Assembly (NCBI GenBank): GCA_038890815.1
Contig: JAWAFC010000005.1
Span: 1 to 64,000 of the forward strand
Origin: JAWAFC01 sp038890815
GTDB lineage: Archaea; Micrarchaeota; Micrarchaeia; Burarchaeales; JACRGF01
Length of the DNA stretch: 64,000 nucleotides
Direction of reading: 5' to 3'
Part shown: piece after piece, positions 58,039-64,000 of the stretch
Numbering within the stretch: the first letter of the stretch is position 1
Layout of the letters: each line of letters opens with the position of its first letter
Notes under the pieces: generated by a model
The model's input: the letters and a program-made list of their open reading frames with translations, nothing else
What the model was told of the DNA's origin: nothing
Database searches by the model: none
Program-made: the position numbers and the translations under genes

Positions 58039-59700
58039 ATGGCACAGCAGGCAACTCTGGCTGGACAGCCGGTTTTGATTCTGCCTGAGGGCTCCACGCG
58101 CGTAATAGGGCGGGATGCCCAACGTGCCAACATCGCGGTGGCATGGGCGGTAGCGAACGCCATCCGCACGACGCTCGGGCCAAAGGGCATGGACAAAATG
58201 CTGGTCAGCGAGCTGGGCGACATCGTCATCACGAACGATGGCGCCACCATACTCGAGGAAATGAACGTGGAGCACCCTGCGGCCAAGATAATGGTTGAGA
58301 TAGCAAAGACGCAGGACAAAGAAGTCGGCGATGGCACAACGACCGCGGCCATGCTGGCTGGCGAGCTGCTCAAGAGAGCGGGCGAGCTGCTCGACCAGGA
58401 TATACATGCCAGCACAATCATCAATGGCTACAAGAAGGCTGCGCAGGAATGCTACAGGATTCTCGATGAGATCTCCACGCCGGTATCGCTGGCCGACACC
58501 GAAACTCTTGAAAACATCGCGGCCATCGCCATGGGGAGCAAAACGGTCGGTGTCGGTGGGGCCAAGGAGAAGCTGGCAAAAATAGTTGTGGCTGCCGTGA
58601 AGCAGGTTGCCGAGAAAAAGGATGGGAAGATTAAGGTTGACCATGACTTTATCAAAGTGGAAAAGAAGGAGGGGGGCAACATTGAGGATACTCAGCTCAT
58701 CAACGGTGTGCTGGTGGATAAGGAGATTGTGCATCCGGGCATGCCGAAGAAAGTGGAGAACGCCCGCATAGCACTGCTGGACTGCTCACTCGAGATAGAG
58801 AAGACCGAGACTGATGCGAAGATAGAGATAACCTCGCCCGAGCAGATGAGCGCATTCCTCCAACAGGAGGAAAAGATGCTCAAGGAGATGGTGGAAAAGA
58901 TCGCTGCCAGCGGTGCCAACGTTGTATTTTGCCAGAAAGGCATCGATGATGTGGCGCAACACTTCCTAGCAAAGAAGGGCATCGCTGCCGTGCGCAGGGT
59001 CAAGAAGTCCGACATGGAAAAGCTCGCCAAGGCCACGGGCGCACAGATAGCGACCTCGCTCGACGACCTGACGGCCAAAGACCTTGGATTTGCTGGGCTG
59101 GTTGAGGAAAGGAAAATTGCCGGAGAGCAGATGGTGTTCGTTGAGAAGTGCAAGGATCCGAAGAGCGTGACGATATTCGTGAGGGCGGGCACCGAGCACG
59201 TGGTCAGCGAGGGCGAGCGCGCCATCAAAGACGCCATCGGCGCTGTTTCGAGCACCATTGAGGAGGGCAAGTACGTGACCGGTGGAGGCTCGGTTGAGAT
59301 GGAGCTCGCAAACCGTCTGCGCAAGTTCGCAACCGACATTGGCGGACGCGAGCAGCTGGCCATTCAGGCCTTTGCCGATGCGCTCGAGAGCGTTCCGCGC
59401 ACGCTCGCTGAGAGCACGGGCATGGACGCCATCGACACCATCGTGCTGCTGCGCAGCAAACACAAGAAGGCAAGTGGCCGCCATCTGGGCGTTGATGTGT
59501 ACGCGGGCAAGGTTGCCGACATGAAAGAGAAGGGCGTCATAGAGCCGGTCAAGGTAAAGAAACAGGCCATCGCATCGGCCAGCGAGGCGGCCGAGATGTT
59601 GCTGAGGATAGACGACATGATAAGCGCGAAAGCCAAGACACCGACGCCCTCCGGCGAAGGCCCGAGCAAGACCGGCGGGGCGGGCGGCCTCGAGGAGTAA
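58039..59700 (+). CDS. thsA: Thermosome (group II chaperonin) subunit
   Basis: The 553-residue product has all group II signatures: AVANAIRTTLGPKGMDKML, IVITNDGATILEEM, VGDGTTTAAMLAGELLKRA, the apical FCQKGIDDVAQHFLAKKGI region, and TGGGSVEMELANRLR; the tail is Gly/Ser/Pro-rich (GPSKTGGAGGLEE). It folds proteins in an ATP-driven double ring. The ATG follows an AGGAGGTG site, while the longer in-frame extension upstream is not used. A TATA AATATTTATG lies about 75 bp upstream, giving a leader. Confidence 0.96.
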   Translation: MAQQATLAGQPVLILPEGSTRVIGRDAQRANIAVAWAVANAIRTTLGPKGMDKMLVSELGDIVITNDGATILEEMNVEHPAAKIMVEIAKTQDKEVGDGTTTAAMLAGELLKRAGELLDQDIHASTIINGYKKAAQECYRILDEISTPVSLADTETLENIAAIAMGSKTVGVGGAKEKLAKIVVAAVKQVAEKKDGKIKVDHDFIKVEKKEGGNIEDTQLINGVLVDKEIVHPGMPKKVENARIALLDCSLEIEKTETDAKIEITSPEQMSAFLQQEEKMLKEMVEKIAASGANVVFCQKGIDDVAQHFLAKKGIAAVRRVKKSDMEKLAKATGAQIATSLDDLTAKDLGFAGLVEERKIAGEQMVFVEKCKDPKSVTIFVRAGTEHVVSEGERAIKDAIGAVSSTIEEGKYVTGGGSVEMELANRLRKFATDIGGREQLAIQAFADALESVPRTLAESTGMDAIDTIVLLRSKHKKASGRHLGVDVYAGKVADMKEKGVIEPVKVKKQAIASASEAAEMLLRIDDMISAKAKTPTPSGEGPSKTGGAGGLEE

Positions 59701-59708
59701 CGACTTTT

Positions 59709-60386
59709 TTACCTGACCACAGTGCCCTTATGCTTGAGGCCATCGATGGCCCGCTCAACGCTATCAAGGTCTCTGCCGTGCACGAAGTGCGCCTCAATGC
59801 CAGAACGCGCGATTATCTTACAGGCCAGCAAGTCAAAAATGAAGTTCGTGCCGGCCTTGCGCTTATCGGCGGCGCTCGCCAGCTCTATGAGCTTGTCGTA
59901 GGAGAGCTGCGAGAACCGGCGCGCGTGCCTATCGCGCTTTGGATCGCTCGAGTAGATTGCATCGATGTCGCTCAGATTCACCAGGCGGGAGGCATGCAGC
60001 TTCTCGGCCAGAAGGGCGGCATCGGTGTCGGTCGTTATGCCTGGGATGGTGCCTCCCATGATGACGATGCGGTGCGCGAGACTCGCTCTGGCCGCCTCAT
60101 CAAAATCAAGCGGGACTTTCGGATAGGCCGCACCCTTCAGCGCGGCGATGAGCAGCATGGCGTTCTGACGCGTGCTGAGGATTGCGGCCTCATCGGCCTC
60201 GAACTCGTTGCCGCCCACCGAGCGCACGGCATCCGCGTACTGCCGAGCGACCACTCCCCCGCCCGTGACGATTGCGATTGGGTGCCTTTTGCTCACCCTT
60301 CTCAGCAATCTGGCTATGTTTTGGATGAAAACGATGTCCGGTTGGCTCGGATTTATGAGGGAACCGCCTATAGACAGCACGACCAT
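59709..60386 (-). CDS. pyrH: Uridylate kinase (archaeal UMPK)
   Basis: The 225-residue amino-acid-kinase-family product begins MVVLSIGGSLIN and has VTGGGVVARQYADAVR, EFEADEAAILSTRQNAMLL, GTIPGITTDTDAALLAE and LSDIDAIYSSDPKRD, the archaeal UMP kinase pattern. It makes UDP from UMP. An AGGTGT site lies just before the ATG. Convergent with the thermosome gene and divergent from translin. Confidence 0.92.
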   Translation of the reverse strand: MVVLSIGGSLINPSQPDIVFIQNIARLLRRVSKRHPIAIVTGGGVVARQYADAVRSVGGNEFEADEAAILSTRQNAMLLIAALKGAAYPKVPLDFDEAARASLAHRIVIMGGTIPGITTDTDAALLAEKLHASRLVNLSDIDAIYSSDPKRDRHARRFSQLSYDKLIELASAADKRKAGTNFIFDLLACKIIARSGIEAHFVHGRDLDSVERAIDGLKHKGTVVR

Positions 60387-60446
60387 TGCAACACCTCCAT
60401 CTGATTTGCGCTGGGATTTTTTAAATTATTCGACCAACTAATTATC

Positions 60447-61010
60447 ATGATGGAGCTGGAGAGAAGCATTCAGGAGATCATCGCAGAGCTGCGGAAGAGG
60501 GAGCGAGCACAGGATGAGCTATTGCGGGAAACGCGAGAGATCGTGCGCGGCTGCAGCGTGTGCATAAAGCACATTCACGCCGGCGAGATAAAAGAGGCAG
60601 AGAAAAAGCTGGCTGAGGTGGAGAGAGTACTGAAAAGGGCGAGCAGGATAAGCGGGGGATTTGAGCACATCCTGGCTACCCCCCGGCAGGAGTACGCAGA
60701 AGCTAAAGTGCTGCTCCTGCTGATTCAGGGAAAAAGGGTGCCCGACTTCAAGAAACTCGGTGTGCCTTTTGAGAGCTACCTGCTTGGCCTGCTGGATTGT
60801 GTGGGGGAGCTGAGGCGCGAAATGCTGGAGGCGCTCAAGCGAGGCGACAGGCAGAAGGCTGAGAGGATGTTTGAGCTCATGAACGGGATTTACGAAGCGG
60901 TGCTGCCAATCCGCTTCAGCGAATCCCTGCTGCCTGGTTTCAGACGAAAACAGGATGTGGCCCGCGCTCAGGTCGAGCAGGCGAGAAGCGAGCTGCTGCG
61001 GCATGGATGA
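60447..61010 (+). CDS. Translin-family protein
   Basis: The 187-residue all-helical product matches archaeal translin: ELRKRERAQDELLRETREIVRGCSVCIKHIH, then EYAEAKVLLLLIQGKRVP, LLGLLDCVGELRREMLEALKRGD and the C-terminal YEAVLPIRFSESLLPGFRRKQDVARAQVEQ. Translins form octamers that bind nucleic acids; the archaeal role is unclear. The ATG follows a TATA element (TTTTTAAATT) by about 25 bp. Confidence 0.8.
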   Translation: MMELERSIQEIIAELRKRERAQDELLRETREIVRGCSVCIKHIHAGEIKEAEKKLAEVERVLKRASRISGGFEHILATPRQEYAEAKVLLLLIQGKRVPDFKKLGVPFESYLLGLLDCVGELRREMLEALKRGDRQKAERMFELMNGIYEAVLPIRFSESLLPGFRRKQDVARAQVEQARSELLRHG

Positions 61011-61053
61011 AAAGTTTTAAAGTCTCAAGCGCAAAAGGGCAACGGGGGGTCGC

Positions 61054-62112
61054 ATGAAGCTGTTCATTCCAGGGCCCGTTACCGTGGCTGAGGAGAACTA
61101 TAGGGAAATGTGCAGGCCCATGATAGGGCACCGCAGCAAGGAATACGCAGAACTGCATGCCCAGGTAGTTTCCAAACTCCAGCGACTTATGTACACAAAA
61201 AATAGGGTATTCATATTTACCTCATCTTCAACGGGCATCATGGAGGCATGCGCACGTAACCTCGTGGCAAAAAAGGCGCTCGTGCTGACCTGCGGGGCTT
61301 TCTCGGAGCGATGGCACAAGATTTTCTTGGAGAATGGCAAACAGGCCGATGCGATGGCTGTTGAGTGGGGGCGGGCGAACAAGCCCGACGGCCTGGCCGA
61401 GAAGCTGGCGAGCGGCGAGTACGATGTGGTGGCAGTCGTGCATAACGAGACGAGCACTGGTGTGATGAATCCCGTGAAGGAGATTGCCGATGTTGTCAGG
61501 GAATACCCGGATGTGCTGCTGTGCGTCGATACGGTCAGCTCAATGGGCGGGGTGAGGATACCGGTCGATGAGTGGGGCATCGATGTGTGCTTTTTCGGTA
61601 CTCAGAAAGATCTGGGCCTGCCTCCCGGGCTGGCCTTCTGCTCGGTGAGCGATCGCGCCATGGCGCGCGCCGAGACAATTCCAAACAGGGGGGCATATTT
61701 TGATTTCATCACCATGGACAAATACAACCAGAAGAACAATACGCCCGCCACGCCCGCAGTATCGCTCCTCTTCGGCGTTAACCACCAACTCGACAGGATG
61801 TTCGCCCAGGGGCTGGAGCGCAGGTATGCCGAGAGGCTTGAGATGGCGAAGTATGTGCGCGCCTGGGCGAAGAAAAATTTCGATCTCTATCCGGAGCCCG
61901 GCTATGAGAGCAACACTTTGACCGTCATCAAAAATACGCGCGGCATAAACGTGGGTGAGCTGAATGAAAAGCTCAGGGCGCAGGGCATGATGATATCCAA
62001 TGGCTACGGCAAGATAAAGGATGTCACCTTCAGAATCGCGCACATGGCCGAGACGACGCTCGATGACATCAAAGAGCTGCTTGAGCGGATTGATGCGATT
62101 CTCGGGCTATGA
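61054..62112 (+). CDS. serC: Class V aminotransferase, probable phosphoserine aminotransferase
   Basis: The 352-residue PLP enzyme has the alanine-glyoxylate/serine-pyruvate fold: PGPVTVAEENYREMCRPMIGHRS, HNETSTGVMNPVKEIADVV, VDTVSSMGG and the PLP Lys in FFGTQKDLGLPPGL. Specificity is deduced from its place directly before serA (6 bp gap) and serS: it most likely converts 3-phosphohydroxypyruvate to phosphoserine in serine synthesis, as archaeal class V enzymes do in place of bacterial SerC. Confidence 0.8.
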   Translation: MKLFIPGPVTVAEENYREMCRPMIGHRSKEYAELHAQVVSKLQRLMYTKNRVFIFTSSSTGIMEACARNLVAKKALVLTCGAFSERWHKIFLENGKQADAMAVEWGRANKPDGLAEKLASGEYDVVAVVHNETSTGVMNPVKEIADVVREYPDVLLCVDTVSSMGGVRIPVDEWGIDVCFFGTQKDLGLPPGLAFCSVSDRAMARAETIPNRGAYFDFITMDKYNQKNNTPATPAVSLLFGVNHQLDRMFAQGLERRYAERLEMAKYVRAWAKKNFDLYPEPGYESNTLTVIKNTRGINVGELNEKLRAQGMMISNGYGKIKDVTFRIAHMAETTLDDIKELLERIDAILGL

Positions 62113-62118
62113 GGTGGG

Positions 62119-63015
62119 ATGGTGAAAATCGTCATCGCTGATGACATGGAGCCAGAGGTGGTTGAGAATATCAAAAAGTTCGGCGAGGTTGAGTACAAAC
62201 CCGCTGACCTGCAGAAAGCGCTCGCCGATGCCGAGGTGCTCATTGTGAGGAGCAGAACGCAGGTCACGGGCGAGCTGATTTCGGGCGCTGGCAAGCTCAA
62301 ACTGGTTGCCAGAGCTGGCGTTGGGCTAGACAACATCGATGTGCAGGCATGCGAGGCAAGGGGCATCAAGGTCATCAACACGCCAAACGCTTCAAGTCCG
62401 GCCGTTGCTGAGCTGGCCATAGGTCTCATGATTTGCGGCCTACGCAACGTCGTGAAGGCGAACATCGCATTGCTGCAAGGAAATTTTGATAAGAAGGCGA
62501 TGACGGGGCGGGAGATTGGTGGAAAGACGCTCGGCATAATCGGCTATGGGAGGATCGGCAGGGAGGTGGCAAAGAGGGCGCTCGCGTTGGGAATGAAAGT
62601 GATAGCCTATGACCCGTATGTGAAGGAAGCGGAGCCGGGCGTCAGGCTGGTTTCGCTCGATGAGCTGCTCGCTACCTCAGACATCGTCTCGCTGCACGTC
62701 GCGCTCACTCCCGAGACAAAAGGTCTCATCAACGCACAGGCGATCGCCAAAATGAAAAAGACTGCCTATCTCATCAACCTGGCGAGGGGAGCCGTTGTCG
62801 ATGAGGCCGCGCTCATCGCCGCGCTCAAGGAGGGTCGCATCGCTGGCGCCGCGCTCGATGTGACCGTCAGGGAGCCCCCCACGGGCGAGCTGCTGAACAC
62901 GCCAAATCTCATCCTAACCGGGCATCTGGGTGCCAGCACGAAAGAGGCGCAGGCCAGAATTGGCGAGGAGCTCATCAGGCAGCTCAATGAATTCTTCAAG
63001 GGTGGGGCTGGCTAG
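62119..63015 (+). CDS. serA: D-3-phosphoglycerate dehydrogenase, short form
   Basis: The 298-residue D-2-hydroxyacid dehydrogenase has VARAGVGLDNIDVQACEARGI, NTPNASSPAVAELAIGLMI, the NAD motif GIIGYGRIGREVAKR, NLARGAVVDEAALIAALKEG and the catalytic His in LTGHLGAST. It oxidises 3-phosphoglycerate in the first step of serine synthesis. It ends after the nucleotide and substrate domains and lacks the C-terminal ACT regulatory domain, so serine feedback by that domain is absent. Follows the aminotransferase by 6 bp. Confidence 0.85.
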   Translation: MVKIVIADDMEPEVVENIKKFGEVEYKPADLQKALADAEVLIVRSRTQVTGELISGAGKLKLVARAGVGLDNIDVQACEARGIKVINTPNASSPAVAELAIGLMICGLRNVVKANIALLQGNFDKKAMTGREIGGKTLGIIGYGRIGREVAKRALALGMKVIAYDPYVKEAEPGVRLVSLDELLATSDIVSLHVALTPETKGLINAQAIAKMKKTAYLINLARGAVVDEAALIAALKEGRIAGAALDVTVREPPTGELLNTPNLILTGHLGASTKEAQARIGEELIRQLNEFFKGGAG

Positions 63016-63062
63016 CCTCTCGCTGGCGAAAACTTGCCGAGCATGTTTGAGCGAGGGAAACG

Positions 63063-64000
63063 ATGCTTGACATGAAGGCGATCCGTACTAATCCGCAGAG
63101 CCTCAGAGACGCGCTGGCCAAAAGGGGGGCCGAGGTAGCGCTCGCGGACCAGCTGCTCAAGCTTGATGAGGAGTGGCGGAAAAAGAAGGCCGAACTCGAT
63201 GCGCTCAAGGCAGCCAAAAATAGGATTTCTCTGGAGGTTGCCGAAATAAAAAAGAAGGGAGGGGATGTGAGCGCCAAGCTCAAAGAGCTCGCCGACCTCC
63301 CACAAAGAATTGCCGCACTGGCTGCAGAGGTGAAGGAGCTCGAGGCCAGGGAGGAAGCGCTGCTGCTCGTCATCCCGAACATCCCGCACGATAGCGTGCC
63401 TGTGGGAAAGGAAAATGTGGAAGTGAGGCGGTGGGGTGAGCCGAGGCAGTTTTCGTTTGAGCCAAAAGCGCACTACGAGCTTGGAGAGAAGCTCGGCATG
63501 CTGGATTTCGAGCGAGGGGCTAGGCTTGCCGGCCACCGCTTCTGCGTCATGCGAGGAGCGCTGGCGAAGCTCGAGCGGGCGGTGATCACTTTCTTTCTCG
63601 ATGTGGCTATTGAGAGGGGTTATACGGAGTGGTGGACGCCGTACCTGGTGAATGCCAGAACAATGCAGGGAACAGGTCAGCTGCCAAAGTTTGAGGAGGA
63701 GCTTTACAAGTGCGAGCGGGATGGGCTTTACCTCATCCCGACCGCGGAGGTAACGCTGACAAACCTTCATGCGGGCGAGATACTCGATGAGAAGGTCCTA
63801 CCGCTCAAATACTGCGCTTTCACGCCATGCTTCAGGAGGGAGGCGGGCGCATACGGCCGGGACATCAAGGGCATGATGAGGCAGCACCAGTTCGACAAAG
63901 TTGAGCTGGTGAAGATAACCAAACCTGAGGAAAGCTACAGCGAGCTGGAGAAGATGGTGACGGATGCCGAGGAGACGCTCAGAAGGCTGAATCTGCCGTA
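63063..64000 (+). CDS. serS: Seryl-tRNA synthetase, 3' end outside window
   Basis: The first 312 residues are present: an N-terminal coiled-coil arm (MLDMKAIRTNPQSLRDALAK to about residue 110) that binds tRNA-Ser, then class II motifs: ERGYTEWWTPYLVN, a TAEVTLTNLHAGEI block, and motif 2 CAFTPCFRREAGAYGRDIKG. The type is the common bacterial/archaeal SerRS, not the methanogen-specific type 2. It charges serine produced by the serC-serA genes just upstream. Confidence 0.94.
   Translation, partial: MLDMKAIRTNPQSLRDALAKRGAEVALADQLLKLDEEWRKKKAELDALKAAKNRISLEVAEIKKKGGDVSAKLKELADLPQRIAALAAEVKELEAREEALLLVIPNIPHDSVPVGKENVEVRRWGEPRQFSFEPKAHYELGEKLGMLDFERGARLAGHRFCVMRGALAKLERAVITFFLDVAIERGYTEWWTPYLVNARTMQGTGQLPKFEEELYKCERDGLYLIPTAEVTLTNLHAGEILDEKVLPLKYCAFTPCFRREAGAYGRDIKGMMRQHQFDKVELVKITKPEESYSELEKMVTDAEETLRRLNLP

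Noticed and set aside
57646..58734. 362-codon minus-strand open frame covering the rpe start and the thermosome gene
   Set aside because: It crosses two well-supported genes and their promoters, and the translation lacks any protein motif.
1..64000. tRNA genes, rRNA genes, CRISPR arrays, transposases
   Set aside because: I looked for T-arm consensus (GGTTCRANNCC), regularly spaced short repeats and DDE or HUH transposase motifs and saw none; a covariance-model or repeat-finder run would be decisive.

Overview
The window is a densely packed piece of an archaeal chromosome, moderately GC-rich by eye. The archaeal assignment rests on Rpo7 and Rpo11, Spt4, Csl4, PCNA, the two-subunit primase, a GINS subunit, aIF2alpha, eL42, eS27, Nop10, a thermosome, LonB, tRNase Z, an archaeal RNase P RNA, class III signal-peptide pilins and TATA-box, often leaderless, promoters. 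The lineage is uncertain. The split genes, type III pilins and small RNase P RNA would suit a DPANN group such as Diapherotrites or Micrarchaeota, but the full non-oxidative pentose-phosphate and isoprenoid routes show it is not strongly reduced. There are no tRNA or rRNA genes, CRISPR arrays or insertion sequences that I can see, and no stretch longer than about 300 bases lacks a gene.

Layout. 1-5.8 kb holds two paralogous helical-repeat + caspase-like protease genes, with the N-terminal half of a split Rqc2/NEMF protein, an M20 peptidase and a PfkB sugar kinase between them. A decayed pheT tail after the first copy shows that copy was duplicated from the second. 5.8-13 kb: a membrane protein with pheS-pheT, RNase Z, TldD and a Cys-rich lipoprotein. 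13-23.4 kb: a type IV pilus locus (secretion ATPase, two TadC-like membrane proteins, a pilin) facing an operon of four small pilus-like secreted or membrane proteins. Behind these lies an operon of a KaiC-GTPase fusion, two more KaiC-like proteins and a Roadblock protein. 23.5 kb: RNase P RNA. 23.7-26.4 kb: GH57/GT4 alpha-glucan genes. 26.4-31.2 kb: spt4-rpo7, a proton pyrophosphatase, a PIN protein and an unknown helical protein. 31.2-35.3 kb: the C-terminal half of the split Rqc2, TldE and LonB. 35.2-40 kb: HEAT protein, DUF373, csl4-rpo11-DUF99-signal peptidase, a radical SAM protein. 40-46.7 kb: PCNA, mevalonate kinase, glycosyltransferase, agmatinase-like, priL-priS, GINS. 46.7-50.3 kb: eL42-eS27-aIF2alpha-Nop10-PAC2 operon, NadE and a membrane protein. 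50.3-57.9 kb (all minus strand): a run of overlapping or closely spaced genes for the pentose-phosphate pathway (rpe, tktN, tktC, tal), then an isoprenoid set (mevalonate-3-kinase-like, P-loop kinase, MvaD-family decarboxylase, Nudix, isopentenyl phosphate kinase). 58-64 kb: thermosome, UMP kinase, translin, serine synthesis (aminotransferase, SerA) and a partial serS.

The three most notable systems are: (1) the isoprenoid operon, whose gene content matches the mevalonate-3-phosphate route known from Thermoplasma, although a mevalonate-5-kinase homologue is also present; (2) a KaiC/small-GTPase/Roadblock module next to a type IV pilus, resembling in parts both MglA/MglB and ArlH; (3) a recently duplicated, repeat-expanding caspase-like protease. 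All assignments come from reading translated sequence and motifs; no database search was possible.
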